Assembly: GCA_004764695.1 (NCBI GenBank)
Contig: SMSO01000034.1
Coordinates: forward strand, 4,162,501 to 4,226,500
Direction: 5' to 3'
Source of the DNA: Schizochytrium sp. TIO01
Taxonomy: Eukaryota; Sar; Bigyra; Thraustochytrida; Thraustochytriidae
Length of the DNA stretch: 64,000 nucleotides
Shown in pieces: positions 20,910 through 32,767 of this stretch. The notes beneath the pieces are model-generated. The model saw only the letters and a list, made by a program, of their open reading frames with translations. It made no database searches and was not told where the DNA came from. The position numbers and the translations under genes are program-made. Position 1 is the stretch's first letter. Each line of letters starts with the position of its first letter.

Positions 20910-23900
20910 ATGCTTATGATGCGCAGCAGCATCGTGGCGCGTAGCGCCTCGCAGCGTCTGCGCGCACGCGTGGCTCACCCGCAGGCGACCCTCGTGCTCC
21001 GCGGCCTGGCGACTGCCAAGCCCCTGGACGTTTTCCAGCCGAGGCACGTGGGTCCTGACAAGAAGGACCAGGCAGCCATGCTCCAAACCCTCGGATACAA
21101 GTCCCTCGAGGACCTCACCGATGACATCGTGCCCCGTGACATTCGTTCATACGGCAAGGAACTCGCCGGAATCCCGGAACCTGCCTGCGAGTCTGACGCC
21201 ATGGCCGAGCTCAGGTCACTGGCCATGAAAAACCAACTTTTGAAGTCCATGATCGGCCAGGGATACTACGACACCAAGACCCCGGCACCTATTCTGCGCA
21301 ACATGCTCGAGAACCCGGCATGGTACACGGCCTACACGCCATACCAGTCCGAAATCAGCCAGGGTCGCCTTGAGATGCTCCTCAACTTCCAGACCGTTGT
21401 CTCCAGCTTGACCGGTATGGAGGTCTCCAACTGCTCCCTTCTCGATGAAGGCAGCTCTGCTGCTGAGGCCATGAACATGTGCTACGCTCTCTCCAAGCAC
21501 AAGAAGCCCAAGTTCTTCGTCTCTGAAGACTGCTTCACCCAGTCTATCGGATGCGTGCAGACTCGCGGTGAGTCTCTTGGTGTGGAGATCATCGTCGGTG
21601 ACCCTGCCAAGCTCATGGATGGGTCTGCAGGTGTCTCCATGGACGAAATCTGTGGTGCTATGATCCAGTACCCGAACAAGTACGGTTCACTCGGCGATAA
21701 CCACGCTGCATTTGGCGAGGCTCTCCACAAAGCCGGTGCCCACTTTGTTGTCGCCGTTGACCTTATGGCATGTACTGTTGCCCAGCCCCCTGGTGAATTC
21801 GGCGCCGATATTGTTGTAGGATCCGCTCAGCGTCTTGGTGTGCCCATGTTTTACGGTGGACCTCACGCTGGCTTCATGAGCGCTCGTGATGATCTCAAGC
21901 GCCTCATGCCTGGCCGCATCATTGGCGCTTCTGTTGACTCCCAAGGTAACCGTGCTCTCCGCATGGCCCTCCAGACCCGTGAGCAGTTTATCCGTCGTGA
22001 AAAGGCAACATCCAACATCTGTACCGCCCAGGCTCTTTTGGCCAATGTTGCAGCAGCATACGCCGTGTACCACGGTCCTGAGGGCCTTCGCCGCATCGGT
22101 GAATCTCTTCATGAGAGCGCTCGTGGTCTTGCCCGCGCCGCCTCTGTCCTTGGTCTTAAGCCCAAATATGAATCTGGATTTTTCGACACTATCACCGTCA
22201 CCTCTGACAAGGCCCAAGACCTTATTGCGGCCGCCCTTCGCCAGGGTATCAACGTCGCGGACCTTGGCTCCAACCAGATTGGCCTTAACGTCGATGAACT
22301 CTTCTGCGAGAAGGACGCCCGTGCCATCATTGCTGCAATGGCTGAGGCTGTTGGCGCCAGCGATGCGGACCGCGAAAAGGCAGAGGCTGCCTTTTTTGAC
22401 GAGTCTGACTCAGGCAAACTCTCCGTCCCGGCTCCACGTACCTCCAAATTTATGGAACACCCCGTGTTCAACCGCTACCACTCCGAGACCGAGCTTCTTC
22501 GCTACTTGAGCTCCCTCGAACGCTGCGATATCACTCTCCGTGAGAGTATGATTCCCCTCGGATCTTGTACGATGAAGCTCAATGCTGCATCTGAGCTCAT
22601 CCCGATCTCCTGGCCCGAATTTGCTGGCATGCACCCGTTTTGCCCCCCGAACCAGGCTGCTGGCTACCACGAGATGATTGAACAACTCAACGGTTGGATT
22701 ACTTCTATCACTGGTTTTGCAGCTGTCTCTACGCAGCCGAACTCTGGAGCCACTGGTGAGTACGCCGGACTCCTCTGTATTAAGGCCTACCACGAGTCTC
22801 GTGGCGAGAGCCACCGTAACATTTGTCTCATTCCCAACTCTGCACACGGTACCAACCCGGCGAGTGCTGTTATGTGTGGTATGAAGGTAATTGGTGTGAA
22901 GAACGATGAAAACGGCAACATTGACCTTCAGGACTTCCACGCGAAGGTCAAGAAGCACTCGAAGAACCTCGGTGCCCTCATGGTTACTTACCCTAGTACT
23001 TATGGTAAGTATGAGCGTGGAATCAAGGAGATCATTGACACTGTCCACGAGCACGGTGGCCAGGTCTACCTTGATGGTGCTAACCTGAATGCTCAGCTTG
23101 GTCTCACCTCCCCCGGTTTCATTGGTGCTGATGTTTGCCACGCGAACTCTCACAAGAGTTTTGCTATTCCCCACGGTGGTGGCGGCCCCGGTGTCGGCCC
23201 CATCGGTGTTGCAGAGCACCTTGCTCCTTTCCTCCCTGGCCACTCTGTCCAGCCCTCTAGTGGTGAGGGCCGCAATACTAAGGCCAAGTCCACTGGTGCT
23301 GTTGCTGCTGCTCCCTATGGTAGCGCCGGTATCCTTCCTATCACCTGGATGTTCTTCCGTATGCTAGGTAAGCCTGGTATGCAGGAGGTGTCTCAGGTTG
23401 CCATGCTCAATGCTAACTACATCGCGAAGCGCCTCGAAGGAACCTACAAGATTCTTTTCCGTGAGAACGGTCTCTGCGCGCACGAATTTATCATTGACTT
23501 TTCTTACCTTAAGAAGGATGGTCACGGAATCACCGAAACTGACGTTGCCAAGCGCCTTACCGACTACGGCTTCCACAGCCCGACTACCAGCTGGCCTGTT
23601 CACTACAGCTTGATGGTCGAGCCCACCGAGTCCGAATCCAAGGAAGAGTGCGACCGCTTTGTTGAGGCCATGCTTGCTATTCACGAAGAGATCCAGGAGG
23701 TTATCGATGGTCGTGCTGATCCCAACGACAACGTCCTCAAGAACGCCCCTCACACCGCTTCCATGGTCCTTGAAGATGACTGGACCCACCCCTACTCCCG
23801 CAAGAAGGCCGCGTACCCTTTGCCGAGCATCAACAACCACACCAAATTCTGGCCGGTTGTTTCGCGTGTTGATAACGTCTCCGGTGACCGTAACCTTGTG

Positions 23901-23939
23901 TGCTCGTGCCCTACTGTTGAGGAGCTCTCCAGTCAGTAA
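20910..23939 (+). CDS. GLDC: Glycine dehydrogenase (decarboxylating), mitochondrial P-protein
   Basis: This 1009-residue PLP enzyme (human 1020) is the P-protein of the glycine cleavage system. It decarboxylates glycine and passes the aminomethyl group to lipoyl H-protein in the mitochondrial matrix. The first ~35 residues are rich in Arg, Ser and Ala without acids, a mitochondrial presequence. FQPRHVGPDKKDQAAML (about 42-58) opens the mature enzyme. The two homologous halves of eukaryotic single-chain P-proteins are both present, with RESMIPLGSCTMKLN in the second. The PLP lysine is K749 in SHKSFAIPHGGGGPG (human K754), followed by the glycine-rich loop. The ATG at 20910 sits in a good context (GCACCATGC). 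Codons are strongly biased to C-ending and AAG. The gene is intron-free and isolated between two gene-poor blocks. Confidence 0.98.
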   Translation: MLMMRSSIVARSASQRLRARVAHPQATLVLRGLATAKPLDVFQPRHVGPDKKDQAAMLQTLGYKSLEDLTDDIVPRDIRSYGKELAGIPEPACESDAMAELRSLAMKNQLLKSMIGQGYYDTKTPAPILRNMLENPAWYTAYTPYQSEISQGRLEMLLNFQTVVSSLTGMEVSNCSLLDEGSSAAEAMNMCYALSKHKKPKFFVSEDCFTQSIGCVQTRGESLGVEIIVGDPAKLMDGSAGVSMDEICGAMIQYPNKYGSLGDNHAAFGEALHKAGAHFVVAVDLMACTVAQPPGEFGADIVVGSAQRLGVPMFYGGPHAGFMSARDDLKRLMPGRIIGASVDSQGNRALRMALQTREQFIRREKATSNICTAQALLANVAAAYAVYHGPEGLRRIGESLHESARGLARAASVLGLKPKYESGFFDTITVTSDKAQDLIAAALRQGINVADLGSNQIGLNVDELFCEKDARAIIAAMAEAVGASDADREKAEAAFFDESDSGKLSVPAPRTSKFMEHPVFNRYHSETELLRYLSSLERCDITLRESMIPLGSCTMKLNAASELIPISWPEFAGMHPFCPPNQAAGYHEMIEQLNGWITSITGFAAVSTQPNSGATGEYAGLLCIKAYHESRGESHRNICLIPNSAHGTNPASAVMCGMKVIGVKNDENGNIDLQDFHAKVKKHSKNLGALMVTYPSTYGKYERGIKEIIDTVHEHGGQVYLDGANLNAQLGLTSPGFIGADVCHANSHKSFAIPHGGGGPGVGPIGVAEHLAPFLPGHSVQPSSGEGRNTKAKSTGAVAAAPYGSAGILPITWMFFRMLGKPGMQEVSQVAMLNANYIAKRLEGTYKILFRENGLCAHEFIIDFSYLKKDGHGITETDVAKRLTDYGFHSPTTSWPVHYSLMVEPTESESKEECDRFVEAMLAIHEEIQEVIDGRADPNDNVLKNAPHTASMVLEDDWTHPYSRKKAAYPLPSINNHTKFWPVVSRVDNVSGDRNLVCSCPTVEELSSQ

Positions 23940-25686
23940 GCAGTTTTCTAGTTTCCACTTCATATGACTCTTACGTCTCCTCCTTTCCTTTTTATATATC
24001 AAACTACTACATGCCTACTTTCATACAGACCTCGATGTGATTTTTGGATTTCTACCTCTCTTATTCTCCAATATATGATCAGTTCTCTTTGTGGGTTGTT
24101 TGAACCTTTAAAGCAGTCCACTCAGACCCAGTAAATAAATCGCAGCAGCTATCTTCGCTCCGCCTTTATTCTCATGAGATCTCACTTACTTTCCAATTCC
24201 TACTCTGATGAATGAGATGCAAACAACTCCCCACGATATATTTGCATTTATGCCGCATTTACAGTAGCAATGCAAATCTGATGTCTTCTGTGTATGTATT
24301 GAAAACTGAGGGCAGATTTAGTGTTTGCTAACACATCAAGTTGATCCATAATAAAATTAATCATTCGCCAGTAGATACATCCTCGCCTTGATTTATTAAT
24401 TTGTATGCACCTACGTTTCCAAGGTCAATTTTTTTTTTTGCAGAGGTGCTTAAAATTCAATGATGCTCCTGTGTGACAGTCTCCATAAACTATTTATCAT
24501 GCATCGATTCTTATTTTCTTTTTGAGTAGTTTTGTAAAGTGCTCTGGATTTGGGTTCAACAGTAGATGTCGTGTCACAATCAGGAGATGTGTTCAACGTT
24601 GTGAAGGAGAACATACAGATAGGATGGTTTAAATATGTGGAGCAATTTTTCTCCAATTCATCTAATACCTCGCCCCCTGCAAATAAACATCAGGTATTCC
24701 TGTATCTGCGTTGAATACCATCAAACGAGCATCCGGTTCGTTCATGATCCACTCGACAACCTAACACTCACGACCCGCTGCAGAGAACTTTACGTCCTAC
24801 GAAATGAAAATTGAAGTGACATTAGAGATGAGATACTGCTGCCTTTGAACCTTTTCAACTATAGCCTCTGCCCCTTGGCACCCCTCAAGCTAATGGTCTG
24901 TGTCTGCACCGTTCAGGGTCCACTTGCGTTGCAGGTTTGGATTGCCCTCGCAACCTTGCCAAAAAGGGTATGCAAGCATGCTCCATATTCAACTTGATCG
25001 TTAAGATCAGACTTTGATCGTTAGGTGGAGTGGCAGCCCATCCGCTTTCAATCCCACATATGCGCACAATTCATCCCAAATATAGTTGTTCGTTAGTATG
25101 ATGGGAAAAAAATGAAAGTGGCGGCTTCAATAAATGATCGTTAGACTGCTTAGAATGTCGTTGAAAAGACAACTGTGGTTGCTGGCGCATCTTGCCAGAG
25201 CAATAACATCTTCTCTTTTCGATCGAACTTGAATAACAAAACGACCCTGCTGTGTTGTGCAAAGCGTTCCTGTGTAACTGAGTCGTCAAGAGTATCTACA
25301 TGTATCATTGAGTGAAAGAACTTGTTGGGTTTGACAACATTTATTTTCATGTTTTGGTCGAAAAATACCAACAGTCCCAAAACATCTTGAACTTTTCTCT
25401 TTCTTTTTAGAATATTAAACCCCGTTTTTAATTCTAGTTTCGTGCTAAGAAGAATTCCCTGAATTATGACACATCGCATTCAAACATCTCCGTCTTTTAG
25501 ACGGCAGTATTGTGCGACCCAGGTCATTTCAATCAAAACCGGCTGTGTACATGTTTTACTTTCGATAAAAGCAAATGCTCAGGAGTCCTTTCTTATTGTA
25601 TTAAAAAAAAAAATGGAAAACAAAATCAAACGAAAAATTGTTAGCCTTCTTTGTTCTCTCTGCCCCCTTCTTTTTCTTCAGAATAG

Positions 25687-25719
<33 letters not shown>

Positions 25720-26500
25720 AAAAAATAAAGCAGCACTTTGGAAGTGTGCTTCTCAGAATATTGTCACAGCGGATAGGCTTTTGAGATCTCAGAGCTTATC
25801 ATACAAGACGCAAGTATGAAAACGTAAAATCCTGGTAAACCCTTTTTGCTTTTATTTTTTTAATCGATATAACAACCCCAAACGCCTTATTGAATTCTCT
25901 TTTTGTATGAAGTCCGTCACACCAAAAGTTCATATTCCTTCTCATTTTTCATGCCAAACATATAAACCACTACAGATGAAGTTCCAAGCTAGATCTTTCA
26001 TGTATGCCAATATTATGATAATTCTAAGTCATTCAAGCTGGTTGTTCGCAATTGCATTTAGGTTTACAATTTAAATACAAACGTAATCAGACCCCATACT
26101 TTCCGAACAATTAGTTATTTGAGAAGCCATTGAATATCTCAATATCTCATATTCAACAGTCCGATAAAAAATAAATAGAAGCAGCAATACCTTTCAACGT
26201 TTCATGAAGGAAGTGTTTAGAAGTTCCATCCTCATTCGGTTGTTTCGCCTTTCTTACTTATTATTTAAAATCATTAGATGGGGGCAACTTCGCGTCCAGT
26301 AAAATGTAGATTAGAAGCAAACATATCTCTGCGTTAACAATCTGTAGTTTTACCTTAGTCTTGATTTAGAAACAAGAATTGCATGTATCAGTATATTAAA
26401 ACAAAGAGTCTTCTTAATGTGGAGATATCGAATCGAAATTTAAGTTAGTGAAAATACCTAGAAACATATGTTCTGTTTCAAATTGATCATTGTACTCCTT
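23940..26500. other. Gene-poor block II, left part
   Basis: This begins with the 3' region of glycine dehydrogenase and is AT-rich. A minus frame at 25150-25479 (109 codons, ATG) is the longest; it has no domain and ends in an ordinary stop, so I rate it as chance. A 31-nt A run lies at 25687-25717. No RNA gene is recognised. Confidence 0.5.
25687..25717. repeat. A31 homopolymer
   Basis: Thirty-one consecutive A residues follow a pyrimidine tract (CCCCCTTCTTTTTCTTCAG). This could be a retroposed poly(A) tail or an expanded mononucleotide repeat. Confidence 0.9.
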
Positions 26501-29500
26501 CTTTCGATGTCATTTATGCAGCTTATCTGTTAGGCGCGGTTTGGGTTGCCAAAGCAGATCGCTACTCTACATGCTGAGAAGCACCTTACGTCTCACGATA
26601 CCTTTATTATTTTCACACAGGCAAATAAGACGCCTACACTTTATGGAGAAAAGATAAAAGTTGTCTCTATAAAAGCGCCCGTAGTACAAGAACAAGGAAG
26701 CTTAGGTCAAAAGCTAGCGCGTTCATGACAACGCTTCCCTTTTAGTTCTTTAGGCTACGAAAGTATTCTCCAAGATTCCAGAAGAAATCCATCATAATTC
26801 ATGACGCAGCAACAGTTGATCAACAGACAATATAAAGAAAATGCAACCAACTCCAGATGTAAACTTGATTTTATTCAGCCCGGAGCAGATGACTTAATTT
26901 AGTTGGGCTTGGACCAAGGTTTATATCTTAAACTAGTTTTTTTTTTGTTGTTTTTTTGTTTTTTGCGATGGTAGAGATGCTCTCAAATGCAGCAATCTAC
27001 GCAAAGATCGCCTTTACCAAAAGCTCTCTTTTTTGTCTTTAGCCAGATATAAATATACGACTGCCCCAAAACGAAAATCGAACACTTTCTAGCCTTGCGA
27101 GACTTATTTATCGTCTCAGACAAAGTTCAACTAAAGCAGAAAATGAAGTACGCCTCCCCACTGGTGCGTTTGACTTTTCAACCTCTTCAAATGATAAGGA
27201 AATCGCCTTCCAGGCTCTACAGTATCACACCCCTGCGAACTCCATTAAAAACCCTAAATGGGTATCATTCAAACGCTCCCCTGTATTTTTAGATGCTCCA
27301 GTATAGCCAAAAGATTCCACTATAAAAGAACCGACACCGCATCAAATTTTCTCTTACTGAGATATATATTTTGGTGGCGGTGGGGGGGGGTACATTAATT
27401 TTAATGGTAGTCGGGCTTCACGAGGAAAAGATCCCCAAAGTATCGACCCGCCAGTCCCTTGGTTCGAATACATATATATTTACCTATTTATATACGTATA
27501 GTAACTTTTATTTTCATTTAAAGTAACTGACTTAACTTAAAAAAGTTTAAATCCAAGTTTTAATTAGTAAATAAAGGCTGGAAGGGACTGTGATGTTGTT
27601 TTTGTTAATATTTGGTCATCAAGCAAGCCAGCCCACCTCAACTCAATCATCTGTTTTCTAACAGTAGGCTACCATATCACATAAGGTATTTCTACAACAG
27701 TAGTTCTGCTATTGGTAAGTATGGGAGGCACAATAGGCTAGGATTAATATTAAAGCAAGTTAAGCTATTGCAGCACCATAAATGACGACTGCCATCACCA
27801 TCTTGTCTACTCAGATCCAATGAATGGTGGCAACCAAGTCCAGGCAATCATATTCTTTTTTCAAGGAGAAGCCACGCCACCTAAATTTTGGTTTCACATG
27901 TGAGTTCGTCCGTTGCCCAGAAGGAAGGCGAACAACCTCTTCGCCTAGACACACGGCGGTTCCACTCTAGAACAAATTAACATATATGTTTCTTGATCTT
28001 TAGGTAAGCCTAATTTGAAACTTTGGGTTGCGCATACCGGAAGCACTCATAAAAGGAGACATATACCATCTGTCTTTTCTCTTTAAATAAAAATCTGTAC
28101 CTCCACAATACTTATATTAGCATCAAGTTCAAGTCTATGCCCACCTTAATCTGGAACAATTAGCACCTCTCCGTCTGGTAATGTGCTGTCAAAGATGTTA
28201 GTCGAAGGGTATATTGATCGAAATAATGTGTTATATGTAATGATGTTATTTCCTGATAGATCAAAAGGTTAAATTGATAAATCCTATGGTTCTTGAGCAG
28301 ATGAAAGGGTTCGCTAGAGAGTAAAAGTTCATATTCAATTCGCTAAATTTATTATGCCTCAATACATGGGGTACAATACCTTTGACACTGTCAGCTAAAT
28401 ACATTAAACATTACCTTGTTTACTTCAATAAGACAGGATTTTAGTTCACACGAGCTTTAACATGGTGCTCATGGTGACGGAGTGTACGCACACGCTAATT
28501 TGCTGATCGCCAAGTAGAACTATCAGACTTTCATGACTGTACAAAACTAAAGAATTTACCTCGTATCATGTACAGCGTGGCAATTTAGCGAGACTATGCC
28601 CAAATGCTGCTCGCGAACCAATCATAGACATAGGCTATAGTTTTACTCAATACAAAAGCTTCAGGTAATAATTATTATTTATTGACATTGCTTAATTTTA
28701 TTTTCTTAATATAAAGGCTTATATATATGATTGCGTTTACGATTAATACACTTGATTATAAAGTATCTTTCTTTTTGTAATGCTGCACTCAAACTAGCAT
28801 GTTGTTTCTTCACCGCTTACCGCTTGCCCATATCTATCGTTACATCTTCTGCCGTGAAGTATTAAAGGAAATCTGCCCCTCCCCCCACCTTAAAAAAACC
28901 AAAAGGACTTTTTAGACAACTTCCGTTTGGTCCAGTGAAACCGACGTGACTGCCCCTTTGAAAAAAAAAATAAAAAATTCTTTTTTCTTATTTCTTTTTT
29001 CAGAAGCTACTTTGAGTACAGCGATACAAGATCATCGCAGCGGACGTTTTATATGCGCCACATTCGCCTTCTGCTCAAGTCAAAGTTGCTCTGATGAAAA
29101 CGACAACAAGACACAGAAGTAGAACACGCACGTACCTGATTTTTGTCAATGCCCTCGTTATTTCAATATTAGTTTTATTACTATATCTTAATTAATAGCC
29201 AACAGAGCATAAATTACTACTACATAGAATCCTTTTGCAACATAGTTGCTTGCCTAATTGAGGTCACGGGTAATGTAGAACCTAGGTCGCAAGGCATCCA
29301 GACAGACGACGATGGATCAGGTTGTGTTTGTAATTTTTAATAAAATATTGGGAAATGAAAGAAAGGAAAGAAAAGGGAAGGAAGGAAGGGAGAAAGACAA
29401 TGAAAGCACAGCTTTTTGTACTTGATGAAGCTTTGAAATGGTGTCTTTCAAAGTTCTGCTACAAAAAAGTGAATTTCATTTTTTCTCGATAAAATAAAAT

Positions 29501-29600
29501 ATTTTCAGTATAGACGAAGCGATACATATTTAAGGTACATGGAGCAACAGGGGGAGGAAGAGAGCCACGTGCGGCATTCATCTGACCCTCTCTCCGCTCT
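26501..29600. other. Gene-poor block II, middle part
   Basis: This is strongly AT-rich DNA with short homopolymers and a G9 run near 27380-27389. No frame exceeds 70 codons with coding-like content. A GGTTCGAATA string at 27461-27470 resembles a tRNA B box but has no matching A box or acceptor stem. Confidence 0.5.
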
Positions 29601-29745
29601 CTATGCGCAGGGCTGAATAGACTTGGGCTTGATCATGCGATGAGTCGCAAAATGGATGAGAAACCTTGCTAAGGTTGTGTACCTGGAAAAATGTCTTTCA
29701 GTCGGCGGAAACCGCTGCTCCACGCCGATGGGGATGGAAGTGAAA

Positions 29746-29767
29746 TTCGAATATTCAAATATTCGAA
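29746..29767. repeat. 22-bp palindrome with heat-shock-element-like core
   Basis: TTCGAATATT (29746-29755) and AATATTCGAA (29758-29767) are perfect reverse complements around CA. Each arm contains GAATATTC-type GAAnnTTC spacing, as in heat-shock elements, but no adjacent gene is identified. Confidence 0.85.
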
Positions 29768-30972
29768 AACGCCCCTTGGCACCTTGTGAGCCCAGTGAAG
29801 TGGAAGTCGCACCCCGTTTAAAAAATTTGATGTTTCAATCTGTAAAATCAAAGAGCATAGTCCCAGACAGAGAGATTCTGCGAGCTTCGTGCACCAACGC
29901 GAATGTCTTCACGTCCAGCTCAAATGGTGGTCGACAAAGCGTGGATGATCGCTGGTACATTGCATATTGTTTATAAGCAGTTCAGATACTCTCTAAACAT
30001 CCAAGCCAGCCAGCCAGCCATCCAGCCAGAAGCCATCCATACGATCAATCATCTAAAATGTCTCGTCAGTCATTCTATAAAAAACATTCAATGAATTTCG
30101 ATAGTACAATAGTATCATGGTGGAACGATATATGGCATTCTGGTGTATTTCGGCCTACTCAGGAGCACAGACTTACTTCCTTCCACTATGGTCTTCTTTC
30201 CCTGTGCCATCCCAGCCAGCACCGGTTAGTAGGGGTCAGCTAGGGTCTGGGTTAAGACCTCGCCAAGGTACATTGCTTTAAGGGATGTGCTTACAGGAAT
30301 TGACGAGACATTTATTATAGGCACTCGCAGCGCACTTTGGAGGGCTTGCGTTGGCAACGGACGGAGAGGTCCTGCGGAGATTGTTCCTCTCGAAGTGCGC
30401 GTTGCGTGAGAGTCTGGCGGTCCCCTTTCCAACTCGCTTTGACCCTGATAGATTTGACGATGGCGATCGACTTTAAGCTGTTGTCAGACTTCTTTCTCCT
30501 TCTCTGTTGTCGAGTTCTTCCACGCCGCGAGCGCCGGCACTGTGGATTTGCATGAATTCCTCCGCCTATCTCTCTCTCTGTGTGTGTCTGTCTCTCATTG
30601 CACTCGAGCGAGTCGCCAGTATAAATGGTGCCACGAGGTCCTCGTCCTGCAGGCCTCTCGGCTTCGTGAGTGGGCCAGGAGCCAATCCATGTGCTCCTTT
30701 GCGCGTGCGTTTGGAACTCAGTTGAGAATTGATTGCAAAGTCCTTCCCCAATGTGCTAAAGCAAAAGTGCGGCTGGAGGGTCGAACTGGAAAGACGAGTC
30801 CGCATTGCTCGGAGTCGCAGCACGCCCGCCAGCCAGCCAGCCAGCATCCTTAATTGTGCAGAATGATTTCTGCTACCAGGAGGCCGATGTAAGCAAAGGT
30901 CGCTCGCTCACTGCGGCTAGCCCGAGGAACTTGAAAGAATCTATGATTGTTGAAGCAGATCGAATCGCGTGT

Positions 30973-31007
30973 AGGAATTCCTCTGTGTAATTCACAGAGG
31001 AATTCCT
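30973..31007. repeat. Perfect 15-bp inverted repeat, 5-nt loop
   Basis: AGGAATTCCTCTGTG (30973-30987) and CACAGAGGAATTCCT (30993-31007) pair without mismatch around TAATT. Each arm contains the smaller palindrome AGGAATTCCT, so both hairpin and cruciform forms are possible. Confidence 0.95.
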
Positions 31008-31707
31008 CGATCGCGGGCGGCGCCAGCGTTAGAAAAAGCTTAGGCTGTCCAGATCTATGTATAATTAGAATTGTGGGGTATGATGCGATTGTAATCTATC
31101 GTCGATCGAATACTTGAGCTTCTGGTGTCCTTGCTTGGCAGGGATTCACAATGTTGATTGCATAAAAGTTGGGTTTCCGAAAGAAACCTCGCCCATGCTT
31201 CATCGAGCTAATTCCTCCGAACCTCTTCTGGAAAATCAGCAGGAATTCAGGCTCTTGGATGACAGCCGCCGAAGTTCTTGCGCCTCCCCTTGAGTGCCCT
31301 GCATCGCACGAAAGACAACTCCTCTCCATCGTTTCCTCGCGAGACGATGGCCATTTTATTTGCTAAGGCTCCTTAATTCTTTCCAATCTTCACCTGGAAT
31401 ACTTTGAGTCTTCAGAATCCGGGCTACAAAGATGGCTTGGAGGCACTTGTAATGTAAATGAATCACATTAATTGAGTCAAAACGCGAGTTGTACTATGCA
31501 ATTCATTCACTGTGGCACACTTGCCCTCTCCCAGGCTACAACAAACTCTTCCGGTGTCTGCAAAGGTTTTATTCACTAGGCGGTATGTGTTTCACGGCAC
31601 ATATTATACAACTCAAGTGCTGGGGTACCTTATTGCAGCATAGGGACTTCCGCCTCTAAATCATGGCCTCATGTCTTGCAATTTCATACCTATTTGATAA
31701 TTTTAAA

Positions 31708-31741
31708 TTGTAAAAATTGTAAAAATTGTAAAAATTGTAAA
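31708..31741. repeat. (TTGTAAAAA)n 9-bp tandem repeat
   Basis: Four near-identical units of TTGTAAAAA occur in an AT-rich segment. Confidence 0.9.
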
Positions 31742-32767
31742 GCGACGTTTAAAAATGTTTTTGTAAGTCTGTGTGTCTCAGTAGACGAGGAGTAAATGTT
31801 CTTCTCGTCGTCTCATCCCACGTCGAGTCTGGCCCTCTTCCTGTCTGATCTAGTCTTCGGAGAGAACTGAGCCAGGAAAGAGCACCCATTCACTCGCTAC
31901 TCGCATATGCCTCTGTAGCGAGTTCCAGTTTCGCTCCCTCAGTTCCTCGGCAACAGCAGCGACGCGCGATAATGAAGAAGAGGGGGCCAGATGATTGATC
32001 TCCACTGGCAAAACATGGGAGGGGGAGTCCTCAGTGGAGACAGAGGGCGTTTGCGCTTCACTTTTAGTCCTAAGAAAGAGCGAAAGAAAGATAAATCTTG
32101 CTCTGTTTGTGAAAGAGAGGCACTTAATGTTTTAGTTTTTTTCCTTTTTACTTTTCCCTCTCCTTTCTCAGCGATGGTATTTTCTAAATAAACAAACTTA
32201 AACGGGGAGAAGAAGCGAAGAAAAAGAAAAACGTTGCCACGGAGTGTGAGAAGAGAGGGAATTAAAAGAAAACGCAAAGAAAAAAAGTTCCGGTCGAGCG
32301 TAACGCACGGGAGCACAGCAAAGCGAAATGCGCGAAGTCGGCGCAGCGAATTGAAGATTGGACAGCCAGTAAAACTCTGGTCTGCGAAGCATTCTGCAAA
32401 ACCTACTTCTGATCGATCGAGGATTGGGTGCCTGGCCAATCTCAGTCGCTTGCTGGCCATCCCATCCACGCATCGTGGTGCCTGACAGCTCTTCCTGAAC
32501 GCAAGGAGCCTCGTGAACCAGCATCTTTTAAAGTAAGTGCGATTCTTTTCAAAGCGGTTCTAGCACATTTGATTAAAAAGAAGGAACCCGGTGGGGAGGG
32601 CTTGTTGAGGAGATTTGGGACGCAGTCATTCACCAAACTCCAATCAACTCGAGGCCTGTATCAGCAACTCAGGCCGAGCTTGACAGGATCGAGCTAACCA
32701 ACGCCTAAAGCTCAAAGACCTGCGGCTAGAAGGAATAGCAGCGGTCGGCAAAGCATCACACAAGACC

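Larger units (their letters stand above)
29601..32767. other. Gene-poor block II, right part, upstream of the Myb gene
   Basis: Composition is more balanced here. It holds a 22-bp palindrome (29746-29767), CCAG/CAGC short repeats (30003-30025, 30828-30845), a 15-bp perfect hairpin (30973-31007) and a TTGTAAAAA array (31708-31741). The 106-codon plus frame at 29656-29976 has no domain and spans the palindrome. The last 600 bp are the presumed promoter and leader of the Myb gene; a GTAAGT at 32531 could be a leader-intron donor, unproven. Confidence 0.5.

Noticed and set aside
22410-23243. 277-codon minus-strand frame over glycine dehydrogenase
   Set aside because: Antisense shadow caused by the strong codon bias of the real gene; no recognisable motif.
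25150-25479. 109-codon minus frame with ATG in gene-poor block II
   Set aside because: The sequence looks mildly protein-like but matches no family, and a chance frame of this size is expected in 20 kb of AT-rich DNA.
27461-27470. GGTTCGAATA as a tRNA B box
   Set aside because: No A box at the proper distance and no acceptor-stem pairing around it.
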